Shown here one piece after another: positions 16,031 to 24,985 of a stretch of DNA of 64,000 nt. A model generated the notes under the pieces. The model had not been told where the DNA came from, did not search any database, and saw only the letters and a program-made list of their open reading frames with translations. Numbering within the stretch: the stretch's first letter is position 1; each line of letters opens with the position of its first letter. Origin of the DNA: Nocardioides sp. URHA0032 (GTDB taxonomy: Bacteria > Actinomycetota > Actinomycetes > Propionibacteriales > Nocardioidaceae). The stretch lies in assembly GCF_000620645.1 (NCBI RefSeq), contig NZ_JIAV01000002.1, positions 1-64,000 of the forward strand. The letters run 5' to 3'. Position numbers and translations under genes: made by a program.

Positions 16031-17188
16031 CTAGTCCTCGGTGGCGTCCTGGTCGCTGACCAGCTCGCCGCGGAGCGCGCTCGCGACCACGTGCGCGAAC
16101 GCCGCCTGCGAGTGCGCCCACGTGAACCCCGCGCCGTGCCGCACCGCTCCCTCCGCCAGGATCCCGCGGCCCTGCTCGTCGCGCAGCAGCGCGCCGAGTG
16201 CCGACGTCAGCTCGGCCTGGCTGCCGACGAGGATGCCGGAGACGCCGTCGACGATCGACTCCCGGGTGCCGCCGGCGCTCGCGTAGGCGACGGTCGGGGT
16301 GCGGTGCGCGGCCGCCTCGCCGACGACCAGCCCCCAGCCCTCCTTGAGGGAGGGCAGCGCCATCAACCACGACTCCTCGTAGATCTCCTGCTTCCGCACC
16401 TCGGACACGTGACCCTCGAAGACCACCGAGCCGCAGGCGACCTGGTCGGCGGCGTACGCCCGCAGCTCGGGCTCCCACCAGCCGCTCCCGACCACCCGCA
16501 GCCGGAGGTCCGGGAACTCGCCGAGCAGCGCGGTGACCGCGTCGACCGCGTGCTCGACCTGCTTGTGGGGGACCAGCCGGCCGACCACGCAGATCGACGG
16601 GTTTGTCGACTTGCGGGCGTCGACGTTGACGACCGGGTCGGTGCCGTTGTGCACGACAGCGACGCGCGGCCCGGTGACGCCGAGCCCGCGGAGCTCGGCG
16701 CGGGTGGCGCGGGACACCGCGACGTACTGCCGGCCGCGGTAGAGCCGCGGCGCGAGCCGGCTCTCGATCCACCAGCCGATCCGGCCGGTGAGCCCCGGGT
16801 AGACGACCGGCCACTGCTCGCGGTGCACGTGGTGCACGAGCACGATGACGGGCTTGCGGGTCACCAGCGGGGTGAAGAACGGCAACCCGTTCTGCACGTC
16901 GACCACCACGTCGACCCGGCCGAGGCGGCGGTGCAGCAGCGCCCACATGCCGAGCAGGTAGACGCTCAGCTTCGAGCCGCGGCGCACGAACCGGATGCCG
17001 TCGACGGTCTCGTCGGGGGCGGCGCCGGCGTACGCGACGCAGAAGATCGTGACCCTCGCGCCGCGCTCGACGAGCCCCGCCGCCATCTTCTCCAGGTACC
17101 GCTCAGCGCCGCCGCCCTCGGGGTTGCGGGTGTCCCGCCAGCTGAAGAACGCGACGTGGCGTCCGGCGAGGGCGTCGGTCGTCGGCAC
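16031..17188 (-). CDS. Glycosyltransferase family 4 (Rv0225 type)
   Basis: This 385-residue protein has two Rossmann-like halves of the GT-B fold. The N-terminal domain begins HVAFFSWRDTRNPEGGGAER, the acceptor-side glycine loop. The C-terminal donor domain holds ICVVGRLVPHKQVEHAV and the EX7E region (LPSLKEGWGLVVGEAAAH) that binds the nucleotide-sugar. It should act at the cytoplasmic membrane face. The donor is unknown, probably GDP- or UDP-sugar. The start is GTG 17188, with TAACCT 6 nt upstream. It is divergent from the methyltransferase, an arrangement also recalled for Rv0225/Rv0224c. Confidence 0.88.
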   Translation of the reverse strand: MPTTDALAGRHVAFFSWRDTRNPEGGGAERYLEKMAAGLVERGARVTIFCVAYAGAAPDETVDGIRFVRRGSKLSVYLLGMWALLHRRLGRVDVVVDVQNGLPFFTPLVTRKPVIVLVHHVHREQWPVVYPGLTGRIGWWIESRLAPRLYRGRQYVAVSRATRAELRGLGVTGPRVAVVHNGTDPVVNVDARKSTNPSICVVGRLVPHKQVEHAVDAVTALLGEFPDLRLRVVGSGWWEPELRAYAADQVACGSVVFEGHVSEVRKQEIYEESWLMALPSLKEGWGLVVGEAAAHRTPTVAYASAGGTRESIVDGVSGILVGSQAELTSALGALLRDEQGRGILAEGAVRHGAGFTWAHSQAAFAHVVASALRGELVSDQDATED

Positions 17189-17194
17189 CCGCCG

Positions 17195-17200
17195 AGGTTA
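17195..17200 (-). promoter_or_regulatory. -10 hexamer, probable leaderless promoter of the GT4 gene
   Basis: TAACCT on the minus strand ends 6 nt before GTG 17188. A separate plus-strand -10 for the divergent methyltransferase lies 14 bp further right. Confidence 0.45.
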
Positions 17201-17214
17201 CCGGTTGGTTCGGA

Positions 17215-17220
17215 TAGGGT
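17215..17220 (+). promoter_or_regulatory. -10 hexamer, probable leaderless promoter of methyltransferase-aftD
   Basis: TAGGGT ends 7 nt before ATG 17228. No ribosome-binding sequence precedes the ATG, consistent with a leaderless mRNA. Confidence 0.45.
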
Positions 17221-17227
17221 CCCGGGC

Positions 17228-17953
17228 ATGCCGTGGACCGCCGACCTCCAGCGGTCGGTGCGGCTGTTCCGGGACTTCAGGGTCGAGCAGAGCGACCCGC
17301 GACGCTTCTACTCCGCGCTCGCCGAGGACTCGGTCGGCCAGCTCTCGACCTACCACGACCTGGCGGGCGCGACGCTCCTCGACGTGGGCGGCGGACCGGG
17401 CTACTTCCGGGACGCGTTCCGGGCCGCGGGCGCGACGTACTGGGCCCTGGACGCCGACGTCGGCGAGCTGTCCGGGCTCGGTGGGATCGCCCACGGCACG
17501 GTCGTCGGCGACGGCATGAACCTGCCGTTCCGCGACGGCGCCGTCGACGTCTGCTACTCCTCGAACGTGCTCGAGCACGTCCCGCGGCCGTGGGACATGG
17601 CCGACGAGATGCTCCGCGTCACCCGCCCCGGCGGCATCGTCTTCCTCTCCTACACGCTGTGGTGGGGACCGTGGGGCGGCCACGAGACGTCGCCCTGGCA
17701 CTACCTCGGCGGTCGTCTCGCGCGCCGGCGCTACCGGCGCAAGCACGGGCACGAGCCCAAGAACAGGTACGGCGAGTCGCTGTTCGCGGTGACGGTCCGC
17801 GACGGTGTCGCGTGGGCGCGGCGGCAGCAGGCCGGGGTGGTGCTGGACGTGGTCCCGCGCTACAACCCGCGGTGGAGCCGCTGGCTCACCCGGGTGCCCG
17901 TCGTCCGCGAGCTCGCGACGTGGAACCTCGTGATCGTGGTGCGCAAGGCATGA
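17228..17953 (+). CDS. Class I SAM-dependent methyltransferase (Rv0224c type)
   Basis: This 241-residue protein has the SAM-binding motif I TLLDVGGGPGYFRDAF (about residues 49-64), an acidic residue ending strand 2 (YWALDADVGE), and a motif IV/post-IV region VDVCYSSNVLEHVPRPWD typical of the Methyltransf_11 group. The C-terminal third is basic (RRRYRRKHGHEPKNRYGES). The substrate is unknown; the setting suggests a lipid-linked or glycan intermediate. Its TGA overlaps the aftD ATG (ATGA at 17950-17953), so it is translationally coupled to aftD. Confidence 0.87.
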   Translation: MPWTADLQRSVRLFRDFRVEQSDPRRFYSALAEDSVGQLSTYHDLAGATLLDVGGGPGYFRDAFRAAGATYWALDADVGELSGLGGIAHGTVVGDGMNLPFRDGAVDVCYSSNVLEHVPRPWDMADEMLRVTRPGGIVFLSYTLWWGPWGGHETSPWHYLGGRLARRRYRRKHGHEPKNRYGESLFAVTVRDGVAWARRQQAGVVLDVVPRYNPRWSRWLTRVPVVRELATWNLVIVVRKA

Positions 17954-20900
17954 CCGAGGAGCAGCAGCCCGCGCGGGCGGGCGTGGCGACGTCGCGTCTG
18001 CGCATGTGGGGGTACGCCGCGATCCTGACGGCGCTGGCGTTCTCCCAGTCGGCCGGGAAGATGGTGGCCGACACGAAGTTCGACCTCCTGACCGGGCCGT
18101 TCCGGTTCCTCGCCAACGGCCTCCGGCTCTGGGACCCGGCCGCGGCATTCGGCCAGATCCAGAACCAGGCCTACGGCTACGCCTGGCCGATGGGCCCGTT
18201 CTTCCTGGTCGGGCACTGGCTCGAGCTGCCGCCGTGGGTGATCCAGCGGGTGTGGTGGAGCCTGCTGCTCTGCCTGGCGTTCTTCGGCGTGGTCCGGCTC
18301 GCGCAGCGGCTGAGCCTGGGGTCGCCGTTCACCCAGGTGCTGGCCGGCTTCGCGTTCGTGCTGACGCCGCGGATCACCACGCTGCTCGGGGGCGCCTCGG
18401 TCGAGATCTGGCCGATGGCGCTCGCCCCGTGGGTGCTGCTCCCGTTGATCCGCGGCGCCGAGCGAGGGTCCGTACGCCGCGCGGCGGCGTGGTCGGCGCT
18501 CGCGGTCGCGTGCTGCGGCGGGGTGAACGCGATCGCGGTGGCGGCCGTCCTGCCGCTCGGGGTGATCTGGATCCTGACCCGGGCGCGCGGCGGCCGGAAG
18601 TGGCCACTGCTGGGCTGGTGGACGCTCTTCACGATGATGGCGACGCTCTGGTGGAGCGCGCCGCTGCTGTTCCTCGGCCGGTACAGCGTGCCGTTCCTCG
18701 ACTACATCGAGAACGCCACCATCACCACGGTCCCCACCGACCTGGCCCGCACCGTGCTCGGCCAGTCCGACTGGGTCGCCTACTTCGCCGGCATCGACTT
18801 CCCGGCCGGCCAGCAGCTGGTGACCACGCCGTTCCTCATGCTCGACGCGGCCGTCGTCGCGGGCTTCGGCCTGGTCGGGGTCGCGATGCGCTCCAACCCG
18901 CACCAGCGGTTCCTCACCTGGGGGCTGCTGACCGGCCTGGTGCTGGTCGGCTTCGGGTACGCCGACGAGCTGGCCGGCTTCCTCGCCGGCGACCGGGTCG
19001 CGTGGCTGGACGGGCCGCTGGCCGCGCTGCGGAACCTGCACAAGTTCGACGTTGTGCTCCGGATCCCGCTGGTGCTCGGGCTCGCGCACGCCCTGGCGGT
19101 GGTCGCGGCGTACGCCCGGGACCAGGCCTCCACGTGGGCCGCGCGCTTCCTCCAGGCCGCCGCGGTGCTCGCGGTGGTGGCGCTCGCGCTGCCGTGGGCG
19201 CAGGACCGGCTGGCGCCGCGCGAGGGCGTCGCGGCCGTGCCGGACTACTGGCACCAGGTCGCGGACTACCTGCACGACACCGACGACGGCACCGTCGCGC
19301 TCGAGATCCCGGCCACGACGTTCGGCGTCTACGACTGGGGCAACGTCCACGACGACATCCTCCAGGGGCTCGCGGACAGCCCGTGGGCCGTGCGCAACGT
19401 GATCCCGCTCGCGCAGCCCGGCAACGTCGCGTTCCTCGACGCGGTCAGCAGGGCGATCGAGTCCGGTCACCCGAGCAGCACGCTCGCGCCGTTCCTCGCG
19501 GAGAACGGCGTCGGCAGGCTGGTCGTGCGCAACGACCTCGACCGGTTCCAGACCGGCGCCCCCGACCCGGCGTACGTGCGCAGCGTGCTGATCCACTCGC
19601 CGGGCGTCACGCTGGCGAAGTCGTTCGGCCCGACCGTCGGCTCCCGGGCGTGGAGCTACGCGCCCGGCGGCAACGTGCGCGTGGTGGAGGGCTCGGGGAT
19701 CTCGGCGGAGACCGGGTCTGTCGACGTCTACGACGTCGACCGAGCGGCCGCGGGCACCGTCACGCCGTCGCCCCAGGTGCTGGTCGGCGACCCCGGCTCC
19801 GGTCTCGACGCGGGGACGGCCGGGCTCGGCCCGGGTCCGCGGGTGCTCGCCGAGGACGCCACCGACGAGCAGGGACAGGTGCTCACCGACGGCACCAAGC
19901 GGCGCGAGGTGAACTTCGCCGCGGTCCGCTTCAACCAGTCCGCGACGATGCCGGCCAACGAGCCGTACCGGCTGCGCGGGCCGGAGAAGGCGCACCGCTT
20001 CCTCCAGCACCCCGAGCGCTGGCAGACCACCGAGAGCTGGGCCCGCAACGTCGTCCAGGTCACCGCGAGCACGTCCCAGGCGTACGCCGACGCGCAGCCG
20101 CCGCTCGAGATCGGCGCCCACCCCGGCGCGGCCCTCGACCTCGACCCCGCCACGCAGTGGAAGTCGGCGCGGCACCTGGATCCGACCGGCCAGTGGTGGC
20201 AGGAGACCTTCTCCGGGCCCACGTTCCTCGACCGCGTCAAGGTCACGCTCGGTCGAGACTCCGCGCCGGTCCAGCAGCTCCAGGTCCAGACCGACGACGG
20301 CTCGCGGGTGGTGACCGCCCCGAAGCCGGGGCAGTCACGCACCTACTCCCTGGACTACTCCGCCGCGAACTTCCTGCGGATCACCGCGGCCGGCCGCGAC
20401 CTGACGCTGCCCGGCTCGTTCGCGCTCGCCGAGGTCGCCGTACCGGGCGTGGCCGCGCAGCGGTACCTGAACCTCCCGGTGCCGGACGACCGGTTCGCGC
20501 TGGATGCCGTCTCGGTGACCCGGGACCCCGACCGGGCGCCGTGCGTGATGGTCGGCGCGACCTACGCGTGCGACGAGTCGCTGATCTCCCCGGGTGAGGA
20601 CGGGGACACGCTCGCGCGGCGGTTCATCCCGCCGTACCAGTCGACCTACCAGCTGTCCGCGACCGGCTCCCTGCGGCGGACCGTGGACGCCAGCCTGCTG
20701 CTGTCCTCCGGCGTCTCGATCACCAGCGACGCGCCGGTGCGCGACGTCGCCACCAGCCCGGTCGCGCTCGGGGACGGCGACCTGGCGACCACCTGGATCG
20801 CCGACGACCCCGACGAGGTGCTGCACCTGGACCTCCCGGCGCCGCGGACCCTCGGGACGCTCCGGCTCCAGGTGAACGCCGGCGCGGCCGCCGCCCAGCC

Positions 20901-22083
20901 CACCCGGCTGCTGCTGCGGGCCGGCGAGCGCCGGGCCTTCGTCCAGGTCGACGGGCACGGCCGGGCCGTGCTGCCGCACTGGCGCACCGACGAGCTGGAC
21001 ATCGAGGTCCGGCAGACGAAGGCCGCGGTGTCGACGTACGGCCGCCAGTTCGTGCGGCTGCCCGCCGGAATCTCCGAGCTGGAGCTCGACGGCGTGCCGT
21101 TCACCACCGACCCGCTCGACGAGCGCCGGTTCCCCTGCGGCACCGGTCCGCAGATCACGGTCGCCGGGCAGCTCCGCGACACCGCATTGCGGGCGAGCAC
21201 CCGCGACCTGGTCCGCGGGGCGTCCGTGCCGCTGCGGATCTGCGGGACGTCGGACATCCTGCTGACCCAGCAGGCCACGTCCCTGCTCGCGCTGCCGAAC
21301 CCGTTGTTCCGCTTCGACTCCGCGACGCTAGCGCACCAGGGCCTGCCCGGCCCGTCATCGGCTGCGGTCGACGTCGACCGCACCGCGAACGGCACGCCGA
21401 AGGGCGTCGACCTGCCTGCCCGCGCGCACGACTCGGTCCTCACGCTGCCGCAGAACGTGAACGCCGGGTGGCAGGCGACCCTGGGTGGGAGCCAGCTCAC
21501 CGCGGTGCGGATGGACGGCTGGAAGCAGGGCTGGCGGGTGCCGGTCGGCGAGGCCGGCGCCGTGCGGCTGACCTACCGCCCCGCACTGCCGTTCACGATC
21601 CTCTTCGTCGCCGGGCTGGCGCTGGCTCTCGTCGTGCTCGCGTTCGCTGTCTGGCCGCGACGTCGGAGGCCGGCCGGCGTGGAGCCGGCCGGGCTGGCGG
21701 CCGGGCTGGCGGCCGGCCGTCCGGGAGTGCCCGACCTCGTCGTGGTCCTCGGGGCGGGTGCCCTCCTCGCCGGGTGGTGGGGTCTGGCCGGCACGGCCGC
21801 GGCGGTGGTCGCGGGCCTGGTGCTGCGCCGGTTCGGGGGCTGGCCGTGGCTCGCGGGCCTGTCGCTCGTGACGGGTGCGCTCGCGCTGAGCGCGGACCGG
21901 ATCACCCGCCAGTCGTGGGCGGTCACCTGGAGCCAGGCCTGGCTGCTCGCGGCGGTCTGCCTGACGGTCGCCGCGCTCGCGACTCAGGTCACCGAGGCCC
22001 GGTCCGTCACCCCGGACTCGCGGTCGAGCCGGGCGACGAACCGGACGTTCTTGAAGCGCATGATGCGGCGCTCGAAGGAGTAG
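17950..22083 (+). CDS. aftD: Arabinofuranosyltransferase AftD
   Basis: At 1377 residues this matches AftD (about 1400 in M. tuberculosis), a GT-C enzyme that adds alpha-(1-3)-arabinofuranose from DPA to arabinan on the outer membrane face. An N-terminal block of about 11 helices (residues 20-430) includes KMVADTKFDLLTGPFRFLAN, where Asp41 in the first outer loop is the likely catalytic base. A long extracytoplasmic region follows, rich in beta-strand and with discoidin/F5-8-type carbohydrate-binding stretches (PATQWKSARHLDPTGQWW; LATTWIADDPDEVLHLDL). Closing helices lie at about 1205-1350. The 3' end overlaps the converging acyltransferase gene by 100 nt. Confidence 0.92.
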   Translation: MTEEQQPARAGVATSRLRMWGYAAILTALAFSQSAGKMVADTKFDLLTGPFRFLANGLRLWDPAAAFGQIQNQAYGYAWPMGPFFLVGHWLELPPWVIQRVWWSLLLCLAFFGVVRLAQRLSLGSPFTQVLAGFAFVLTPRITTLLGGASVEIWPMALAPWVLLPLIRGAERGSVRRAAAWSALAVACCGGVNAIAVAAVLPLGVIWILTRARGGRKWPLLGWWTLFTMMATLWWSAPLLFLGRYSVPFLDYIENATITTVPTDLARTVLGQSDWVAYFAGIDFPAGQQLVTTPFLMLDAAVVAGFGLVGVAMRSNPHQRFLTWGLLTGLVLVGFGYADELAGFLAGDRVAWLDGPLAALRNLHKFDVVLRIPLVLGLAHALAVVAAYARDQASTWAARFLQAAAVLAVVALALPWAQDRLAPREGVAAVPDYWHQVADYLHDTDDGTVALEIPATTFGVYDWGNVHDDILQGLADSPWAVRNVIPLAQPGNVAFLDAVSRAIESGHPSSTLAPFLAENGVGRLVVRNDLDRFQTGAPDPAYVRSVLIHSPGVTLAKSFGPTVGSRAWSYAPGGNVRVVEGSGISAETGSVDVYDVDRAAAGTVTPSPQVLVGDPGSGLDAGTAGLGPGPRVLAEDATDEQGQVLTDGTKRREVNFAAVRFNQSATMPANEPYRLRGPEKAHRFLQHPERWQTTESWARNVVQVTASTSQAYADAQPPLEIGAHPGAALDLDPATQWKSARHLDPTGQWWQETFSGPTFLDRVKVTLGRDSAPVQQLQVQTDDGSRVVTAPKPGQSRTYSLDYSAANFLRITAAGRDLTLPGSFALAEVAVPGVAAQRYLNLPVPDDRFALDAVSVTRDPDRAPCVMVGATYACDESLISPGEDGDTLARRFIPPYQSTYQLSATGSLRRTVDASLLLSSGVSITSDAPVRDVATSPVALGDGDLATTWIADDPDEVLHLDLPAPRTLGTLRLQVNAGAAAAQPTRLLLRAGERRAFVQVDGHGRAVLPHWRTDELDIEVRQTKAAVSTYGRQFVRLPAGISELELDGVPFTTDPLDERRFPCGTGPQITVAGQLRDTALRASTRDLVRGASVPLRICGTSDILLTQQATSLLALPNPLFRFDSATLAHQGLPGPSSAAVDVDRTANGTPKGVDLPARAHDSVLTLPQNVNAGWQATLGGSQLTAVRMDGWKQGWRVPVGEAGAVRLTYRPALPFTILFVAGLALALVVLAFAVWPRRRRPAGVEPAGLAAGLAAGRPGVPDLVVVLGAGALLAGWWGLAGTAAAVVAGLVLRRFGGWPWLAGLSLVTGALALSADRITRQSWAVTWSQAWLLAAVCLTVAALATQVTEARSVTPDSRSSRATNRTFLKRMMRRSKE

Positions 22084-23180
22084 TAGGAGATCGTCGCGAG
22101 CGCGACCGTGATGGTGAGGGTCAGGCCGGCGACGGCGACGAACCGGCCGGTGAAGTACTCGATGTCGAGCCAGCGGAAGACACCGTTGAGCACCAGCATG
22201 TGGATCGCGAAGATGCCGTAGGAGATCTCACCGAGCCAGAAGAGCACGGGACCGCTGAGCTGGGTGCGCACCCAGCCGCGGCGCTCCGGTCCGAAGACCA
22301 GCGGCAGGAGGTAGAGCCCGCCGGCGACGGCGTACAGGGCGACCTTGGGCCCGGCCTCCCAGCCGCCGGGGGTCAGCAGCGTGCGCGGGCCGGCGAGCGG
22401 CGACGCGGCGATCGCGAACACCGCGGTCGCGAGGATCCAGCAGCCCACCAGGTCGTGGCCGAGGCGCTCCAGCGGGTGGTCGCGAGGATCGACGGCCAGG
22501 CTGGCCGAGACGGCGGCGAAGCCGACGCCGACGAGGAACCACGGCAGGTAGCCGGGCAGCCACTGGGCGTAGTGGCCCTCGTTGCCCGGGATCTGGGCGA
22601 CGGCGGCCTGCCAGGCGACGCCGAGGGCGAAGAGGACGGCCGAGCGGCCGAGCACCGTCGGCAGGTGCAGCTCGTGCTCGCCACGGCGCGGCCGCCAGGT
22701 GAGGAACCAGCACAGCAGGGGGAGCGCCAGGTAGAACGCGACCTCGGTGCAGAGGCTCCACATCTGGGTGAGCGAGCTCGGCAGCAGGTCGGGCCGGTAC
22801 AGCTGGGTGAACGTGAGGTTGGCGAGCCAGTCCTGCCAGCCCATGTCCTCGTTCGCGGGGTCCAGGGTGAGCGCGAGGACCACCACGACCCAGTAGAGCG
22901 GCAGGATCCGCAGCGCGCGCTTCCAGAAGTAGTGCCGGGACGAGGGCGCGGGGCGTCCGAGTGCCGTGGTGAGGAACCACGGCCGGCTCAGCAGGAAGCC
23001 GGACAGCACGAAGAAGATGGTCACGCCGAAGTCGAGCCGGGCGAGCACGGCACCGACCCAGCCGTGGTTGATCTGGCCGGTGTTGAACGCCGAGTGGGTC
23101 AGCACGACCATGACCGCGCCGATGGCACGAGCGGCGTTCAGGGTGGGGAAGGTCCGGTCCCGGAAGTCAGGGGTGCTCAT
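21984..23180 (-). CDS. Acyltransferase family 3 membrane protein (Rv0228 type)
   Basis: This 398-residue protein has about ten helices and the acyltransferase-3 hallmarks: TLNAARAIGAVMVVLTHS with the catalytic His in the first helix, FFVLSGFLLSRPWF, and RALRILPLYWVVVVLAL. Such enzymes O-acylate extracytoplasmic glycans or lipids. In this setting it may acetylate or succinylate the arabinan or a lipid-linked precursor. The start is ATG 23180, overlapping the stop of the upstream gene (ATGA), so it is the last gene of a three-gene minus-strand operon. Its last 33 codons overlap aftD in antisense. Confidence 0.9.
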   Translation of the reverse strand: MSTPDFRDRTFPTLNAARAIGAVMVVLTHSAFNTGQINHGWVGAVLARLDFGVTIFFVLSGFLLSRPWFLTTALGRPAPSSRHYFWKRALRILPLYWVVVVLALTLDPANEDMGWQDWLANLTFTQLYRPDLLPSSLTQMWSLCTEVAFYLALPLLCWFLTWRPRRGEHELHLPTVLGRSAVLFALGVAWQAAVAQIPGNEGHYAQWLPGYLPWFLVGVGFAAVSASLAVDPRDHPLERLGHDLVGCWILATAVFAIAASPLAGPRTLLTPGGWEAGPKVALYAVAGGLYLLPLVFGPERRGWVRTQLSGPVLFWLGEISYGIFAIHMLVLNGVFRWLDIEYFTGRFVAVAGLTLTITVALATISYYSFERRIMRFKNVRFVARLDRESGVTDRASVT

Positions 23181-24985
23181 CGGTCCTGCTTCTCCTCGAG
23201 GGCGCTGGCGGGAGCCACGCGGCCCACCGTCACATCATCGGTGCACAGGGTCACCCCGTCGACCAGCCCCTCGATCGTGACCGACCTGAACTGCGGCCCG
23301 CCCTCGAAGTAGAGCGCGTGCACCCCCGCCCGGACGGTGGTGTCCCGGGACACGCTGCCCGCCGTCACCCGGACCGCGCTGTCACCGCTGCTCAGGTAGC
23401 CGATCCGGACCCACCATCCGCCGAACGCGACCGGTCCGTCGAGCGGGATCGTCACCGGGCTGTCCTGCACCTGCCAGCCGCACCGCCCGTGCGGCCCGTC
23501 CTTGCCGCTGCGCACCACCGGGATGACCGCGGGGCCGACGACGCCGTGGTCGTCGACGATGTCGAGCCGGTCCGTCGCGACCTCGGTGAACGCCAGCGCG
23601 TGCTCGCCGGCGAGCACCCGGCTCTGCAGGTTCTCCGGGTAGCGCACTCCGTTGGTCACGGCGTACGGCACCACGGTGTCGACCGTCGGGATCGGTGTCG
23701 TGGCGGCGCGCAGCTGCGGCACGAGGGTGGCGAACCACTTCCGCGAGCCGTCGTCGTCGTGCCAGTAGGTCATGTAGCCGTACGTCGACCACGCGGCGAC
23801 CAGGACCATCGCGCCCGTCGCGAGCCCGACCCGGCGCGGATGGTCCAGGAACTCGCTCGTCGACCGCCGCTCCGACGACTCGGCGGCGCCGAGCACCGGC
23901 ATCGTGAGGCAGGCCAGGGCGATCGCGGACGCTGCGGCGAGCTCGCCCTGGAACCGGTAGTCCAGGCCGACGAGGGGGCCGGAGACGCTGGCTCGGGTGA
24001 CCAGCACCAGCGTGATGTCGATGCCGAGGAAGTACACCGGGATCCAGAGCGCCCGCAGCGCGTGGCGGCGGTGCTTGCGGATCTCCCAGAGCAGCACGCC
24101 GAGCAGCGCCAGGGCCAGCAGGGTGAGGCCGTCGCCGGGCAGCGAGAACGAGAACGGCTGGTCGGGCACCCGCCACCACCGCACCGGTCCGCCCACCAGG
24201 CCGGGCACGTAGGTGTCGAAGAACATCCGGTTCACGGTGTCGAGCACCGGGTAGCTGACCGGCTTCGAGGCGCGGAAGTCGCGACCGACGCTGAGGTAGA
24301 GCAGCACGTACGCCGCTCCGGTCAGGACGTAGAGCGCCAGGGCGGGCAGCCGGCCGCGGACCGCTGTCCGCACCCGCTCGACGGGGGACCGGCCGGTGGC
24401 GAAGTAGCAGAGCGTGACGATGCCGAGCACGCCGTACACGAGCGCGGTCTTCTCGTTGAACGCGATGCCGGCGACGGCCCAGGAGTTGGCGGCCACGGCG
24501 TGCCGCAGCCTCCCGGTGCGCAGGTAGCCGACGTGGGCGGCGAGCCCGAAGAACAGGGCGACCTGGAGCGGCAGCAGGTTGATCGCGGCCGCCCACCAGA
24601 TCGAGCCCTCGAGAGAGATTACCGACGCGAGGAAGAGGGCGAGCGGCGGCAGGATGCCGGGCCGCAGCCCGAACATCGTGCGCAGGAGGTAGAGCAGGCC
24701 CAGGTCGCAGAGCACCTGGAGCGCCACCATCTCGGTGGCCGGCAGCCAGAAGTGCCAGGGCGCGACCGCCTGGTTCAGCCAGGACAGGTACATCGCCGCC
24801 GGCATCACGTGGCCGTAGTAGGACCGGGCCGCGACCGACGGGGAGAGCCCGTCGTGGAACATCCGCGAGATGAAGTTGAAGTCGTCGATGTGGAACCAGC
24901 CGCCGTAGGTGGCCCACGCGCGCAGGGCGACGTGCGCCGCGATCAGGGTGAGGGCGGCGACGAGGACCTGGCGCTCGCGCCTCAC
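23177..24985 (-). CDS. GT-C-like membrane protein with C-terminal beta-sandwich (paralogue 2)
   Basis: This 602-residue protein has about 11 helices. After the first comes RAWATYGGWFHIDDFNFISR, an acidic DD pair in the first outer loop like that of GT-C glycosyltransferases. The last 150 residues are extracytoplasmic and beta-rich (GGWWVRIGYLSSGDSAVRV). It is a paralogue of the upstream gene: the first loop, the HVMP/HLMP turn and the tail domain correspond. Activity is unknown; a polyprenyl-phosphate-sugar-dependent transferase is inferred. The start is GTG 24985, overlapping the upstream stop (GTGA). Confidence 0.8.
   Translation of the reverse strand: MRRERQVLVAALTLIAAHVALRAWATYGGWFHIDDFNFISRMFHDGLSPSVAARSYYGHVMPAAMYLSWLNQAVAPWHFWLPATEMVALQVLCDLGLLYLLRTMFGLRPGILPPLALFLASVISLEGSIWWAAAINLLPLQVALFFGLAAHVGYLRTGRLRHAVAANSWAVAGIAFNEKTALVYGVLGIVTLCYFATGRSPVERVRTAVRGRLPALALYVLTGAAYVLLYLSVGRDFRASKPVSYPVLDTVNRMFFDTYVPGLVGGPVRWWRVPDQPFSFSLPGDGLTLLALALLGVLLWEIRKHRRHALRALWIPVYFLGIDITLVLVTRASVSGPLVGLDYRFQGELAAASAIALACLTMPVLGAAESSERRSTSEFLDHPRRVGLATGAMVLVAAWSTYGYMTYWHDDDGSRKWFATLVPQLRAATTPIPTVDTVVPYAVTNGVRYPENLQSRVLAGEHALAFTEVATDRLDIVDDHGVVGPAVIPVVRSGKDGPHGRCGWQVQDSPVTIPLDGPVAFGGWWVRIGYLSSGDSAVRVTAGSVSRDTTVRAGVHALYFEGGPQFRSVTIEGLVDGVTLCTDDVTVGRVAPASALEEKQDR

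Noticed and set aside
17860..20175. A long minus-strand frame inside aftD
   Set aside because: An antisense shadow produced by high-GC codon bias; aftD on the plus strand has topology and family features.
21680..21720. Short tandem repeat inside aftD (AGLAAGLAAG in the product)
   Set aside because: In-frame low-complexity linker between closing helices, with no sign of expansion or separate function.
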